The notes beneath the pieces were generated by a model. It was not told the origin of the DNA, ran no database searches, and was given only the letters and a program-made list of their open reading frames with translations. Positions 1-10,119 of a stretch of DNA of 64,000 nucleotides are shown piece by piece (position 1 is the first letter of the stretch; each line of letters starts with the position of its first letter). Source of the DNA: Streptomyces tateyamensis. Lineage in GTDB: Bacteria > Actinomycetota > Actinomycetes > Streptomycetales > Streptomycetaceae. The DNA is taken from NCBI RefSeq assembly GCF_003205575.1, contig NZ_PYBW01000016.1, forward strand, positions 1 to 64,000, read 5' to 3'. The translations under genes were made by a program, and so were the position numbers.

Positions 1-586
1 CTCGTGAAACGCCGAGGCCGAGGCTCGTGTCTCGACGGGTGCTCCCTCACGAGGCGCGGGGTGGGTGCGCCTTCACCGAGCTCGGCTTCTGTCAGGATCC
101 GCCGACTTCCTCAGGTTGAACTCGCGATGTCGGTGGTGTCTGCGGTCGTTGGTTGCAGGGGCGTTTCAACGCCCCGATGATCACGTGAGTCCGCAGGCCA
201 GAGCGGTCTGGAGAGTCCGAGTCGGCCCGTCACGTACGCATCGAGGTTCCAGTTGAACGAGGTGACCTTGCCAAGTCGCCTTGAACTGCTGGAGCTTCGA
301 TGCGCCGCCAGTCTGCCACCGTCTGCCTCGTCAAATCGCCGGCTGTGGAGGATGTAGTGGGGTTCTCGCTCGCCTCGATTCGTCAGTGGGCGTTTTGGCA
401 TCTCTGGTCCTTTAAGTGAATTATGGCCGTGTCGCTACGGAGCACGGACGCTGCCGAGGTCCCCACGCCAGCCGCCACGCGCGAAGACGCGGTCCTGCTT
501 CAGTTCAGTCGGTGCCGACGGCGGTCACACGGGGAATTCCATCACTGCACCCCCTGGGGAGCGGTGGTGCGTCGGTCGGGGCAGGT
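1..586. other. Left-edge stretch with no supported gene
   Basis: I find no gene with convincing codon use, a ribosome site or a recognisable family here. Short open frames on both strands (for example 111-401 minus) have poor codon bias and no recognised motif. The only structure is an inverted repeat at 158-175 (arms GGGGCGT and ACGCCCC around TTCA) without a T-tract. The sequence is less GC-biased than the genes to its right, which fits decayed or mobile DNA, but nothing can be named. Confidence 0.5.
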
Positions 587-1303
587 TCAGATGCCGGCTG
601 CGCCGAGCGCGAGACCCACGGAGTAGGTGATCGCCATGGCCAGCGCTCCTCCGAGGACGTTGCGCAGGATCGCCCGGCCCGGAGGAGCCCCGCCCAGGCG
701 GGCGCTGAGGGCCCCGGTGGCCCAGAGGACACCGAGGACAGCCACGGCGGTGATCGGCACACGGGAGGAGGCCGGCAGTAGCAGGATGACCAGCAGGGGC
801 AGCAGTGAGCCGACGGTGAAGGACACGAAGCTGGCCCCGGCCGCCTGCCAGGCACTCGTCAGTCCGTCGGGGTCGATCTTCAGCTCCGCGTCCGCGTGCG
901 CTGCCAGCGGGTCCTTCTCCGTCAGCCGCTCGGCCACCTCCCGGGCCAGCTCGGCCGACAGCCCCTTGACCTCGTACAGGCCGGCCAGCTCCTCCAGCTC
1001 CGCCTCCGGGCTCTCCGCCAGTTCGCGCTGCTCGGTGTGCAGCGCCGCCCGTTCGGAGTCCCGCTGGCTGCTGACCGACACGTACTCGCCCACCGCCATC
1101 GACATAGACCCGGCCAGCAGCCCGGCCAGCCCGGCAGTCAGCAGGGCCGTATGCGAGGTGGTAGCGCCGGCCACGCCGATGACGAGCCCGGCGGTCGAGA
1201 CGACACCGTCGTTCGCTCCCAGGACTCCGGCCCGCAGCCAGTTGAGGCGTCGGCCCAGGGAACGGCCGTGCGGCTCATCGTGCCCGGTGACCTGTCCCGT
1301 CAT
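587..1303 (-). CDS. VIT/CCC1-family membrane transporter
   Basis: Predicted integral membrane protein of 238 aa in the VIT1/CCC1 family, whose members move iron or manganese into a compartment or out of the cell. The N-terminal stretch LRAGVLGANDGVVSTAGLVIGV is the family signature. It is followed by a glycine-rich helix (LLAGSMSMAVGEYVSVSSQRD), a charged cytosolic region rich in Glu (about residues 85-145) that in this family binds metal, and three more C-terminal hydrophobic segments. I chose the ATG at 1303 because AAGGAGGG lies just upstream; an in-frame upstream start would add 24 unlike residues. It sits tail-first in a block of stress genes, consistent with metal storage or detoxification under stress. 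The transported ion cannot be read from the sequence. Confidence 0.88.
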   Translation of the reverse strand: MTGQVTGHDEPHGRSLGRRLNWLRAGVLGANDGVVSTAGLVIGVAGATTSHTALLTAGLAGLLAGSMSMAVGEYVSVSSQRDSERAALHTEQRELAESPEAELEELAGLYEVKGLSAELAREVAERLTEKDPLAAHADAELKIDPDGLTSAWQAAGASFVSFTVGSLLPLLVILLLPASSRVPITAVAVLGVLWATGALSARLGGAPPGRAILRNVLGGALAMAITYSVGLALGAAGI

Positions 1304-1397
1304 CGTGGGTTCCCTCCTTCTGTGACAGGATCGCGTGAACCGGAAGCCAGCACCCCCGTGCGAGGTCAGTTGCACTCCGGCGGCGAAGTTGCTGTCA

Positions 1398-2273
1398 TCA
1401 GCGGTGAGGGACGACGGCGACCGGGCAGTGCGCGTGGTGGACCACGGCCTGGCTGACCGATCCGAGGCGGCGCAGCGGTCCGTCCGTCGTGTTCCCGTTG
1501 CGCCCCACCACCACGAGTTGGTGGGTGGTCGAGAGGTCGACCAGGTGTTTCGCCGGGCCGGCTCGCAGGAGGTCCTCGGTGACGGTGACGTCGGGGTACT
1601 GCTGGCGCCAGCCGGCCAGGATCTCGGCGATCAGCCGTTGTTCCTCCCCGTCCACGTGGCTCTCCTCGTAGAGGGGTGGCAGGGTGTGCCCGGGCCCCAG
1701 GACGATCGGCAGGCTCCAGGCGTGGACGACGCGCAGTGCGAGGTGACGTCGCTGGGCGCTGTCGAAGGCGAAGGTCAGCAGTTCGTCGCACGGCTTTCGG
1801 CCGTGCAGTCCCACGACCACGCCGCCGCGGGTGCCGCCGTCGGGCATGGCCGCGGTCGCGGTGCCGCGGATGACGACGACCGGGCAGGCGGCGTGGGCGA
1901 CCACGTGCAGGCTCGTCGAGCCGATCAGAAGTCCGGAGAATCCTCCCGAGCCGCGCGGACCCAGCACGAGCAGGTCGGCGGCCGAGCTGAGCGCGATCAG
2001 TGCTTGGAGCGGGTTGGAGTCGACCACTCCGCTGCTGACCTCGAGATCGGGGTGATGGCTCGCTACCCGTCCGGTGAGCGCGTTCAGGGCCTGCTCGCCC
2101 TGGCGGCGGATCAGCGGGCCGTTCAACGAGGCCGGTGCTTGGTGCGGCTCCCACAGCCAGGCGTGGACCAGGTGCAGCCGCAGACCGCGCAGGTGCGCCT
2201 CGTCGGCGGCCCAGTCCACCGCCTCCTCGGCCCCGGCTGCCTCATCGACGCCGACGATCACGGGTTGTGCCAT
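1398..2273 (-). CDS. Universal stress protein, tandem UspA domains
   Basis: Cytosolic two-domain universal stress protein of 291 aa, the usual length for Streptomyces tandem USPs. Domain 1 starts VIVGVDEAAGAEEAVDWAADEA and carries the ATP-binding signature G-x2-G-x9-G-S (GPRGSGGFSGLLIGS). Domain 2 has a related GRNGNTTDGPLRRLGS motif. USPs bind ATP or AMP and modulate survival under nutrient, redox or oxygen stress; the partner is unknown. The start at 2273 (MAQPVIVG) has GGGAGAG upstream. The next minus-strand gene upstream (2350-3150) is a second USP, only 76 bases away, so the pair is probably co-transcribed. Confidence 0.92.
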   Translation of the reverse strand: MAQPVIVGVDEAAGAEEAVDWAADEAHLRGLRLHLVHAWLWEPHQAPASLNGPLIRRQGEQALNALTGRVASHHPDLEVSSGVVDSNPLQALIALSSAADLLVLGPRGSGGFSGLLIGSTSLHVVAHAACPVVVIRGTATAAMPDGGTRGGVVVGLHGRKPCDELLTFAFDSAQRRHLALRVVHAWSLPIVLGPGHTLPPLYEESHVDGEEQRLIAEILAGWRQQYPDVTVTEDLLRAGPAKHLVDLSTTHQLVVVGRNGNTTDGPLRRLGSVSQAVVHHAHCPVAVVPHR

Positions 2274-2349
2274 GATCCACTCTCCCTTCGTCCCGCTCGG
2301 CCGGACCGCGTCGCGGGCTCCTTGGTGGGCTGCGGAGCCGATCCCTGGG

Positions 2350-3150
2350 TCAGACCGGCGCCGGTACGGTGACGACGGGGCATCGTGCATGGTGCAGGAC
2401 GCCCTGGCCTACGGAGGAGCCGAGAAGCATTCCGGTGAAGCCGCCCAGGCCGCGCGTGCCGACCACGAGTGCGAGTGCGTGCTTGGAGGCTTCGGTCAGG
2501 ACGGCCACCGGGTGGCCGCGCAGCACCTCGTGCGTCAGCTCGACGTCGGGGTGGGTCTCCCGGCGTCCGGCCACGGTCTCCGCCAGGACCCGGCGGCTCA
2601 CGAGCTCGGCCTGGTGTTCGTCGACCCAGTCGGGATGCGAGGGGTGGAGAGCGAAGATCGCCCGCAGCCCGGCGCCGCGCAGGGCCGCGGCGTCGAAGGC
2701 GTAGTCCACGGCGGCGTGTGACGAAGGGCTGCCGTCCACTCCGACGACGAGGTACGGAGGTTGCTGGGTGGTGTGCTCCGGGTCCCGGACAACCGCCACC
2801 GGGCAGTGCGCGCGGGCGATCGACGCAACCGCAGCCGCCCCGGCGGTGAACAGCTCCCGAGTGGCGGTGAGCCGTCGGGAACCGAGGACGAGCAGCGTCG
2901 CCCCGGTGGACTGATCGTGCAGGACGTCGGCCGGCTCGCCGGCGGCGCGGGTGTGGTCGGTCTGTTCCCGGAGTTCGGGCCAGGTCACGTGCCAGTTGCC
3001 CGCGCGGGTCGCCGGCTTGCAGGCCAGCACCAGGGTCAGGGGCTGGCGGCGGCGTTCGGCCTCGTCGGCGGCCCAGGCCAGGAGAAGTCGGCTCGGCTGG
3101 TCAGGGTCGACTCCCGCGACGACCGGGTGCTGTTCGTCGGGCTTCATCAT
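2350..3150 (-). CDS. Universal stress protein, tandem UspA domains
   Basis: Second tandem USP (266 aa). Its first domain is degenerate at the nucleotide site (GSRRLTATRELFTAG instead of G-x2-G-x9-GS), while the second keeps a full signature, GTRGLGGFTGMLLGSS. Only one ATP site is therefore expected. It begins with two ATGs at 3150 and 3147 behind GGTGAGGGG. It is probably the first gene of a two-gene USP operon with 1398-2273, and it diverges from the zinc dehydrogenase at 3404 across a 253-base intergenic region that must hold both promoters. Such USP and dehydrogenase sets recur in dormancy-type regions of streptomycete genomes; coregulation here is inferred. Confidence 0.9.
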   Translation of the reverse strand: MMKPDEQHPVVAGVDPDQPSRLLLAWAADEAERRRQPLTLVLACKPATRAGNWHVTWPELREQTDHTRAAGEPADVLHDQSTGATLLVLGSRRLTATRELFTAGAAAVASIARAHCPVAVVRDPEHTTQQPPYLVVGVDGSPSSHAAVDYAFDAAALRGAGLRAIFALHPSHPDWVDEHQAELVSRRVLAETVAGRRETHPDVELTHEVLRGHPVAVLTEASKHALALVVGTRGLGGFTGMLLGSSVGQGVLHHARCPVVTVPAPV

Positions 3151-3403
3151 CGAGTCCCCTCACCGTGGCGGGCCCGCCTTGGGTTACTGGCCCGGGGAGG
3201 TACACGTGCGCGGGCCGGGGAGTGCGAGGGCGGGACCATACGGACCGTGCGGGGCAGCGGCCCTCTCCTTCCAGCATCCCCCGCCGAGCGCGTTCGGGCC
3301 TGGGGAGACGTTCGCCATGGCACGGGCCAGGCCCGCCCGCCTCACAGCCGGCCGGAGTGGAGAATGAAGGCGGCGGGGAACACCCCTACCGGAGGAGTCG
3401 GCC

Positions 3404-4435
3404 ATGACCGAAACCGGATCCGCGGGTCAACGTACGAGGGCCTGGGTGGTGGAGTGCCCCGGCCCGATCCGCTCGTCCCCGCTGCGCCGGGTGGAACGGG
3501 TACTGGATCCTCCCGGGCCGCGGGAACTGCTGGTCGAGGTCGGGGCCTGCGGGGTCTGCCGCACCGACCTGCACCTGGCCGAGGGCGACTTGCCACCGCA
3601 TCGGGCCGCCTGCACGCCGGGGCACGAGATCGTCGGCCGGGTGCTGGCTGCGGGCCTGGAGGTGCGGGACTTCGCACCCGGTGACCGGGTCGGCGCGGCC
3701 TGGCTGGCCAGTACCTGCGGCACCTGCCGGTACTGCCGGGCCAGCCATGAGAACCTCTGCCCGTACTCCCGCTACACCGGCTGGGACATCCACGGCGGCT
3801 ACGCCGGACACACCCTCGTGGACGCCGGATACGCCTACCCGCTCCCCGAAGGGCCGCCGGACGAGGAGCTCGCCCCGTTGCTGTGCGCCGGCATCATCGG
3901 CTACCGGGCTCTCGAGCGCGCGCAAGTGCCGCCCGGCGGACGCCTTGGCATCTACGGCTACGGCGCCTCGGGCCACCTCACCGCGCAACTCGCGCTCTCC
4001 CGGGGTGCCACCGTGCACGTCCTCACCCGGGCCGAGGATGCCCGGCGCCTGGCTCTGGAGCTGGGCGCGGCCTCCGCACGCGGTGCCTACGACACTCCGC
4101 CCGAGCCCCTGGACGCGGCCGTCCTGTTCGCGCCGGTGGGTGAACTGGTGCCGGTCGCGCTCGCCGCACTGGAGCGCGGCGGCACGCTGGCGGTGGCCGG
4201 TATCCACCTGACCGACATCCCCGCCCTCAACTACCAGCAGCACCTGTTCCAGGAGCGCAGCCTGCGCAGCGTCACCGCCAACACACGCGAGGACGGCCTC
4301 GCCTACCTCGCCGAGGCTGCCCGCCACCACCCGACCGTCCACGTGCAGCGCTACCCCATGAACCACGCCGACACCGCGCTGGGCGACCTCGCAGCGGGCC
4401 GGATCACCGGGGCCGCCGTCCTCATGGCACGGTGA
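3404..4435 (+). CDS. Zinc-dependent alcohol dehydrogenase
   Basis: MDR-family NAD(P)-dependent alcohol dehydrogenase of 343 aa. The catalytic zinc site is seen as CGVCRTDLH plus GHEIVG, and the structural zinc cysteines as [15 protein letters not shown]. The Rossmann turn is [10 protein letters not shown], where the usual GxGGxG is altered to GYGASG. The start at 4435-frame ATG 3404 is supported by GGAGGAG 6 bases upstream. The sequence resembles the AdhA-like, zinc-binding alcohol dehydrogenase family proteins common in actinomycetes. In an island of stress and fermentation genes it may reoxidise NADH by reducing aldehydes, but substrate and direction are not shown by the sequence. Confidence 0.9.
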   Translation: MTETGSAGQRTRAWVVECPGPIRSSPLRRVERVLDPPGPRELLVEVGACGVCRTDLHLAEGDLPPHRAACTPGHEIVGRVLAAGLEVRDFAPGDRVGAAWLASTCGTCRYCRASHENLCPYSRYTGWDIHGGYAGHTLVDAGYAYPLPEGPPDEELAPLLCAGIIGYRALERAQVPPGGRLGIYGYGASGHLTAQLALSRGATVHVLTRAEDARRLALELGAASARGAYDTPPEPLDAAVLFAPVGELVPVALAALERGGTLAVAGIHLTDIPALNYQQHLFQERSLRSVTANTREDGLAYLAEAARHHPTVHVQRYPMNHADTALGDLAAGRITGAAVLMAR

Positions 4436-4471
4436 CGGGCGCACCGACGCCCGGGGACCGGCACGGCCGAC

Positions 4472-5911
4472 TCAGGTGATCAGGACCTGCTCGCCAGGTC
4501 GCGGGACGACTGCGGTCCAGCCGAGTTCGCGGTCGATGCGGTCGCGCAGTGCGCTGGAGCCGTCGGGTTCGCCGTGCACCAGGTAGGTGGCGCTCGGCGG
4601 CGGAGCGCCGCCCAGCCAGTCGAGGATCTCGCCCGCGTCGGCGTGGGCAGAGAAGCCGGGGACGCTGACCACTTCGGCGCGCACCGGCACGTAGCCGCCG
4701 AAGATCTTGACTGTGGACGTGCCGTTCACCAGGTCCCGGGCGCGGGTGCCCAGTGCGGCGAACCCGACGATCAGGACGGTGTTGCGCGGGCCGGGCAGCA
4801 GCCCGCGCAGGTGGTGCACCACCCTCCCGCCGGTGGCCATTCCCGAGGCCGAGACGATGACCGAGGGGACGTCCGAGTGCCGGATCGCGATCGACTCCTG
4901 GGTCGAGCGGGCCGCGGTGAAGGGCGCCGGGTCCAGGGCCGCCGTGCCCGTCAGTTTGGGGCGAAGCTCCGGGGAGCCGTTCGCGACCGCGTCGCGGTAG
5001 ATCTGGAGGGCCGCCAGTGCCATAGGGCTGTCCGCGTACACCGGCACACCGGCGGGGAGCCGGCCCGAGCGGCGCAGTTCGGCGAGCTCGTGCAGCACGA
5101 TCTCGGTGCGGTCGACCGCGAAGGAGGGGATGAGGACCGTGCCGCCCCGGGCCAGCGCCCGCTCCACGGCATCGGCGAATCGCACGCGGGAGCCCCGCAG
5201 GTCGTGGTGCCGGTTGCCGTAGGTCGACTCCACCAGCAGCACGTCCGCGCCGGTGAACGGCTCGGGCGGGCGCAGCAGCGGGTGGACCGGGCGGCCGAGG
5301 TCACCGCTGGTGGCCACGGTGTGACCGTCCTCCAGGGTGAGGTGGGCCCATGCCGAGCCGAGGATGTGGCCCGCGTGGTGCAGGCGCAGCACCGTGCTCT
5401 CGGCGATGACGGTGTCGACTCCGGTGGGGACGGGTTCGAACAGGCGCAGGGTGAGGTCCACGTCCTGGTCGTCGTAGAGCGGGTGGGCGGGATGGTGCTT
5501 GGACCAGCCGTGCTGGTTGGCGTGCTCGGCCTCCTCCTGCTGCAGGTGCGCGCTGTCGCGCAGCACCAACTCGGCCAGCCTCGCGGTGTCGGGTGTGCAG
5601 AACACGGGTCCGTGGAAGCCTTGCCTGACCAGACGGGGCAGGTAGCCGCAGTGGTCGAGGTGGGCGTGGGTCAGCACCACGGCGTGCAGGTCGGCCGCGA
5701 CCAGCGGCAGTGGTTGCCGGTTGCGCCGGCGCAGCTCGGCCGCGCCCTGGAACAGGCCGCAGTCCAGGAGCACCCGAGCGTGCTCGGTCTCGACCAGGAA
5801 CTTGCTGCCGGTCACCGTGCCGACGCCGCCGAGAAACGTCAGCCGACCCGGACGGGACCTCGGCGCGCGCTTGTGCTGTGCCGTCGGTGACACCGTGCTG
5901 CTGGTCTCCAT
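4472..5911 (-). CDS. MBL-fold/beta-CASP nuclease (CPSF/YSH1-like)
   Basis: Metallo-beta-lactamase/beta-CASP protein of 479 aa. Residues 23-50 form the first strands ([17 protein letters not shown]). The zinc motif HAHLDH is at 82-87. Later hallmarks are the beta-CASP segment with [16 protein letters not shown], the [14 protein letters not shown] motif, and the C-terminal RMMBL segment with GFSAHAD. Relatives are RNA endo/exonucleases of the CPSF-73 group; bacterial versions often occur beside stress genes. The ATG at 5911 follows GGGAGG. Its upstream extension encodes unrelated sequence and is rejected. It converges with the dehydrogenase ending at 4435 and diverges from the P-type ATPase at 6226. 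RNA substrate unknown. Confidence 0.9.
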   Translation of the reverse strand: METSSTVSPTAQHKRAPRSRPGRLTFLGGVGTVTGSKFLVETEHARVLLDCGLFQGAAELRRRNRQPLPLVAADLHAVVLTHAHLDHCGYLPRLVRQGFHGPVFCTPDTARLAELVLRDSAHLQQEEAEHANQHGWSKHHPAHPLYDDQDVDLTLRLFEPVPTGVDTVIAESTVLRLHHAGHILGSAWAHLTLEDGHTVATSGDLGRPVHPLLRPPEPFTGADVLLVESTYGNRHHDLRGSRVRFADAVERALARGGTVLIPSFAVDRTEIVLHELAELRRSGRLPAGVPVYADSPMALAALQIYRDAVANGSPELRPKLTGTAALDPAPFTAARSTQESIAIRHSDVPSVIVSASGMATGGRVVHHLRGLLPGPRNTVLIVGFAALGTRARDLVNGTSTVKIFGGYVPVRAEVVSVPGFSAHADAGEILDWLGGAPPPSATYLVHGEPDGSSALRDRIDRELGWTAVVPRPGEQVLIT

Positions 5912-6225
5912 TATCGGCCTCCCGCTTGGCACGGCTGTGCCGCACTGACCCCTACCGCTCCACTGTCGTCCGGCTTTGGCGCATCGGCCACCAGAGGCAC
6001 TGGACGAGGGGAACCCGCGTTCGCGGCCGGCGGTGTGAGGTGGGTAATCCATGCCATCCTGGAGGCACGTAGCGCGCCCGGGTCCGTTCGGACTTCGTGC
6101 CCTCGCCGGGCGTGACGTGTGCCCGAAGGCGGCGATCGGCATGACGCAGCAGCAGTCCCTCGCGCTCCGACCCGGTAGCTTCGCGTGCTGATCGCCGTCG
6201 TCCGAGCAGGTCAGGACCGCCTCCG
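5912..6225. other. Divergent promoter region, nuclease / P-type ATPase
   Basis: This 314-base gap lies between two divergent genes and should carry both promoters. I see no gene. A short palindrome, GTCCGTTCGGAC, lies at 6082-6093 and could be an operator arm, but at 12 bases in GC-rich DNA it is weak evidence. No clear -10/-35 pair stands out. Confidence 0.4.
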
Positions 6226-8973
6226 GTGAGTGTCTCCGCTCCGGTGCAGCAACCCGCGCCCGTGGACGGGGTGGTGGTGGCGGCGACGCTACCGGGGGCC
6301 GATGTCCTTCGCGGGCTCGGCGCCGGTCCCAAGGAGGGGCTGAGCGGCGAGGAAGTCGCCAGGCGGCAGGCGCAGTTCGGCCCCAATGCGGTCTCCTCGC
6401 ACCGGGCCCGGTTCTTCCCCGTGCTCTGGCACCAGCTGCGCTCTCCGTTGCTCGGTCTGCTGCTGGGTGCCGCCGTGGCGTCGTTCCTGGTGGGCGAGCG
6501 CAGTGACGCCGTGATCATCGGGGTGATCGTCGCCGTGTCGGTGGGGCTCGGTTTCGTCAACGAGTACCGGGCCGAGAGAGCCGCCGAGGCGCTGCACTCG
6601 CAGATCCGCCACACGACGGTGGTGGTGCGAGACGGGCGCGCCGCGTCGGTGGATGTCACCGCGCTGGTTCCCGGCGACCTGGTGGAGCTGCATCTCGGGG
6701 ACGTGATCCCCGCCGATCTGCGGCTGCTGGAGGTCACTGGCCTGGAGTGCGACGAGTCGGTGCTGACCGGCGAGTCGCTCCCCGTCGACAAGACCACCGC
6801 CGCCGTGCCGGCCGGGACCCCGCTCGCCGAGCTGGCCGGATGCGCGCTGATGGGAACGGTGGTGCGCACCGGCAGCGCCCGAGGCGTCGCGGTGTCCACC
6901 GGCGTGCACACCGAGTTCGGCAAGATCGCCGCCGGGCTTAGCACGCACCAGCTCGACACCGCGTTCCAGGTCGGCCTGCGCCGCTTCTCACTGCTACTCG
7001 TCTACGTCGCGGGTGCGCTCACCACCTCGATTTTCGTGATCAACGTGGCGCTGCACAAGCCGATCATCGACGCGCTGCTGTTCTCGCTGGCCATCGCGGT
7101 CGGCATCACCCCGCAGCTGCTGCCCGCCGTGGTCTCCACCAGTCTGGCCGCCGGCTCGCGGCGGATGAGCCGGCGCAAGGTCCTGGTCAAGCGACTGGTC
7201 TGCATCGAGGACCTCGGCGACGTCGACGTCCTGTTCACCGACAAGACCGGCACCCTCACCCTGGGCCGCATCGACTACATGCGCGCCGTGCCCGCCGGGA
7301 CCGACGATCCCGGCGCGGTGCTGCGCTGGGGGCTGCTCTGCACCGAGAACGCGGCCCAGGACGAGCAGGACGTCGGCGGCAACCCGCTCGACCAGGCCCT
7401 GTGGCGATCACCGGCCTGCGCGGGCGAGCGGACCGCGCTGGCCGGCTACACCCAGCTCGCGGTGCTGCCCTTCGACCACGAGCGCCGCATGATCTCCGTC
7501 CTGGTGCGCGACGTGTCCGGCCGGTCGACCCTGGTCACCAAGGGCGCGCCGGAGACCGTCCTGGACCGCTGCGCCGACGTGCCGCCCGCCGCCCGCGACG
7601 CGCTGGCGGCGGAGTTCGCCGCCGGAAACCGGGTGGTCGCCGTCGCCACCCGCCCCGGCGCCCCCGGCACCGGACCACCGGTCATCAGCGCCGCGGACGA
7701 GAGCGGCCTTCGCCTGGCAGGACTGCTGGTCTTCCTCGACCCGCCCAAGCCGGACGCGGCCGCTGCGCTGGGCAGGCTGGCCGGTCTCGGCATCGCGGTG
7801 AAGGTGGTCACCGGCGACAACGCCGCGGTCGCCGCCAAGGTCTGCCACGACCTGGGACTCGGCGAGGGCGACGCGATGACCGGCACCGAGATCGACGCGC
7901 TGGACGACTCCGCGCTGGCCGAGGCGATCACCAGGACCACCGTCTTCGCCCGGGTCAGCCCCGAGGCCAAGGCCCGCATCGTGCACGCCCAGCGCAGCAG
8001 CGGCGGCGGAGTCGCCTTCCTAGGCGACGGCGTCAACGACGCACTCGCCCTGCACGCCGCCGACGTCGGCATCTCGGTCGACTCGGCCACCGACGTGGCC
8101 AAGGACGCCGCCGACGTGATCCTGCTGGAGAAGGACCTCGACGTGCTCGCCGACGGCGTGTCAGAGGGCCGGAGGATCTTCGCCAACACCATCAAGTACG
8201 TGCTGATGGGCACCTCCAGCAACTTCGGCAACATGGCCTCCGCAGCCGGCGCTTCGCTGTTCCTGTCGTTCCTGCCGATGCTGCCCTCCCAGATCCTGCT
8301 GAACAACCTGCTCTACGACAGCAGCCAACTCGCCATCCCCACCGACAACGTGGACGAGGAGCAGCTGCGCAAGCCCTCACACTGGGACATCGCCTTCATC
8401 CGCCGGTTCATGATCTGCTTCGGCCCGCTCAGCTCGGTGTTCGACTTCGTCACCTTCGGCGTCATGCTCTGGGTCTTCCACGCCGGCCCGGCGCTGTTCC
8501 GCTCCGGCTGGTTCGTCGAGTCGCTGGCCACCCAGACGCTGGTGATCTTCGCGATCCGCACCCGGCGCATCCCGTTCTTCCGCAGCCACCCCAGCCTCCC
8601 GCTGACGCTGGCGGCCCTCGGCGTGGTCGCCGTCGGCAGCCTGCTGCCCGCCACCCCTCTGGCCGCCACCCTCGGCTTCCAGCCGCTGCCGGGGGCCTTC
8701 TTCGCCGCTCTGGTCGCCATGATCATCGCCTACCTGGTCCTGATCGAGATCGGCAAACGCCTCTTCTACGGCGCGGCCGCCACCTCCGCTGCCAAGCCGC
8801 TGCCCTACGGGCCCCTGCGCCACCTGCGTCGCCGCGCCGCCTACTTCAGCACCGCCGCACACCGCACCGCCACCCCGTCCACCGAACACTGGCCCCGCGG
8901 ACGCGGCTTCCGGCGCGGACCGGGCCCGGATGCCGTGACGAGACGCAGCGTGGAGGCATCGGCCGACCAGTGA
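6226..8973 (+). CDS. mgtA: P-type ATPase, magnesium-translocating (P3B, MgtA-like)
   Basis: Membrane cation pump of 915 aa, the normal MgtA size. The actuator TGES motif is in [15 protein letters not shown], the phosphorylated Asp339 in DKTGTLT, nucleotide-domain KGAPE is present, and the hinge is [10 protein letters not shown]. The membrane motif before the P-domain reads [11 protein letters not shown], matching the MgtA/MgtB type (TPEMLP) rather than the copper or calcium types. MgtA pumps import Mg2+ with ATP hydrolysis. The GTG at 6226 has AGGA upstream at 10 bases. The C-terminal tail after the last helix (about 75 residues) is basic and unusually long. Mg2+ as substrate is a family inference. 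Confidence 0.88.
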   Translation: MSVSAPVQQPAPVDGVVVAATLPGADVLRGLGAGPKEGLSGEEVARRQAQFGPNAVSSHRARFFPVLWHQLRSPLLGLLLGAAVASFLVGERSDAVIIGVIVAVSVGLGFVNEYRAERAAEALHSQIRHTTVVVRDGRAASVDVTALVPGDLVELHLGDVIPADLRLLEVTGLECDESVLTGESLPVDKTTAAVPAGTPLAELAGCALMGTVVRTGSARGVAVSTGVHTEFGKIAAGLSTHQLDTAFQVGLRRFSLLLVYVAGALTTSIFVINVALHKPIIDALLFSLAIAVGITPQLLPAVVSTSLAAGSRRMSRRKVLVKRLVCIEDLGDVDVLFTDKTGTLTLGRIDYMRAVPAGTDDPGAVLRWGLLCTENAAQDEQDVGGNPLDQALWRSPACAGERTALAGYTQLAVLPFDHERRMISVLVRDVSGRSTLVTKGAPETVLDRCADVPPAARDALAAEFAAGNRVVAVATRPGAPGTGPPVISAADESGLRLAGLLVFLDPPKPDAAAALGRLAGLGIAVKVVTGDNAAVAAKVCHDLGLGEGDAMTGTEIDALDDSALAEAITRTTVFARVSPEAKARIVHAQRSSGGGVAFLGDGVNDALALHAADVGISVDSATDVAKDAADVILLEKDLDVLADGVSEGRRIFANTIKYVLMGTSSNFGNMASAAGASLFLSFLPMLPSQILLNNLLYDSSQLAIPTDNVDEEQLRKPSHWDIAFIRRFMICFGPLSSVFDFVTFGVMLWVFHAGPALFRSGWFVESLATQTLVIFAIRTRRIPFFRSHPSLPLTLAALGVVAVGSLLPATPLAATLGFQPLPGAFFAALVAMIIAYLVLIEIGKRLFYGAAATSAAKPLPYGPLRHLRRRAAYFSTAAHRTATPSTEHWPRGRGFRRGPGPDAVTRRSVEASADQ

Positions 8974-9013
8974 GGTGTGTCATGGACCGTGTCGTTGTCG
9001 GTGGCCACCAGCG

Positions 9014-9202
9014 ATGACCGAGGAGCATCAGCCGTCCCTCGCGGTCGGCCCCGATGAGCTCCTGCTTCCGGCGCGGCGTCCCGAGGACCTGGTGCGTTTC
9101 GTACTGGGCGCGGCCTTGATCGCGCTGACGCTCCTGGCGGCCGACGCCGCCCAGAGCACCGCGGGCGGACTGAACACCGGCCAGTACGGCGACCTCCTCG
9201 CC
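9014..9202 (+). pseudogene. Remnant of a multi-pass membrane protein (N-terminus only)
   Basis: An ATG at 9014 opens a frame whose first 60 or so residues look genuine: a polar start, then RRPEDLVRFVLGAALIALTLLAADAAQSTAGGL with one hydrophobic helix. This resembles the N-terminus of Streptomyces lysylphosphatidylglycerol-synthase-type or UPF0104-like membrane proteins. After about residue 63 the frame loses codon bias and runs into the downstream region of the minus-strand DUF5994 gene. The remaining several hundred residues are absent, so this is a gene fragment. The family assignment is tentative. The rest of the 8974-9278 gap shows nothing else. Confidence 0.45.
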
Positions 9203-9278
9203 CCGCACCCGGTCCATCCGTCCCTCCGCGTTCAGTGTGCTCCCGCCCCTGGACGTCCCGACGACCACGCAGGCCTCC

Positions 9279-9731
9279 TCACCGGTTGTCGGCCAGCAGG
9301 GCGGTGGCGCTCTGGATGTTGTGCACGTCCGCAGCGGCAGCCATCAACTGGGCGGCTCGCGCGGGCTCGCACTCGGGCGGGATCACCAGAAGGTCCCAGC
9401 GCCCGGTGTGGTAGGACAGCAGGCACAGGTCGGCGGGTTCCTGCTCCGCGTCGAACCAGCCCACGCGCAGGACGTGACTGCCTGTCGGTACCTTCGCGGG
9501 GATGTGCGGCCACATCCGCACGTTCACCGTGACGCGCGTGATCCGCGCCCAGCAATCGTCCAACACCGCTATCAGTGAAGGAAGTTCCCTGGTGAGGTCG
9601 CGTGATCGGGGCCACCAGGCGCCATCCACCATCCCTCGGGTCTCGCCAAGGGGTTTCAAGGACATCCGTACCTCATGCGTCGAGCCGGGGACCGGCTCCG
9701 TCGGCATCGGGCGGACGGTGGTCGTGGTCAT
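9279..9731 (-). CDS. DUF5994 family protein
   Basis: Cytosolic protein of 150 aa with the features of the actinobacterial DUF5994 family: MSLKPLGETRGMVDGAWWPRSRDLTRELPSL, then WARITRVTVN, VGWFDAEQEPADLCLLSY and GRWDLLVIPPE. Function is unknown; in Streptomyces these genes often accompany ANTAR, GAF or STAS regulators. The ATG at 9731 is preferred over an upstream start because the family begins near here; the ribosome site is only moderate. It diverges from the SpoIIE phosphatase at 10120, which fits a signalling role, but that is inference. Confidence 0.82.
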   Translation of the reverse strand: MTTTTVRPMPTEPVPGSTHEVRMSLKPLGETRGMVDGAWWPRSRDLTRELPSLIAVLDDCWARITRVTVNVRMWPHIPAKVPTGSHVLRVGWFDAEQEPADLCLLSYHTGRWDLLVIPPECEPARAAQLMAAAADVHNIQSATALLADNR

Positions 9732-10119
9732 GGTGCGAACCCGTCTCCGGGCCGCTGAAGGCCCGGACTGGTCGTTCGCCGGAGACGATGCCGCCCTGAA
9801 TGGCGATGTACGAAAAGCCCTCGGTAGTTCAACAGTACTCCGGCGCGGTCCTGCCCGGACCGTCCCGACGACGCCGACTGCCACGCCATGGCAGGTGACC
9901 GACAGACCCTGGTGGCGGATGGCCCGGTTGGCTCAACGCGTCGCACTCCGACAGGCCATGGCGCGACCGCGCTGCGCCGACCGGGCTACACACCGCCCGC
10001 TACCACGCGGAGCCGATGCGATGCTGAGACCCGAGCACTCCGACGAGCCAGACCTGTCATCGCACACAAGCACATCAGGACAGCCCGCCGAGGCCGCCGC
10101 CCCGAACCCCGAGGTACCC
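9732..10119. other. Divergent intergenic region, DUF5994 / SpoIIE phosphatase
   Basis: A 388-base region without a supported gene. An in-frame upstream ATG at 10021 could extend the phosphatase by 33 low-complexity residues, so the last 99 bases may be translated. The AT-rich stretch near 9806-9840 (for example AGTTCAACAGTACT) is a plausible promoter site for either direction, but I cannot assign a sigma factor. Confidence 0.4.

Noticed and set aside
158-175. Hairpin GGGGCGT-TTCA-ACGCCCC as terminator or attachment site
   Set aside because: No gene ends nearby and there is no second copy in the window; short hairpins of this kind are common in high-GC DNA.
111-401. Minus-strand 96-residue frame at the left edge
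   Set aside because: No recognisable motif, poor codon bias and no ribosome site; could be decayed DNA but not a supported gene.
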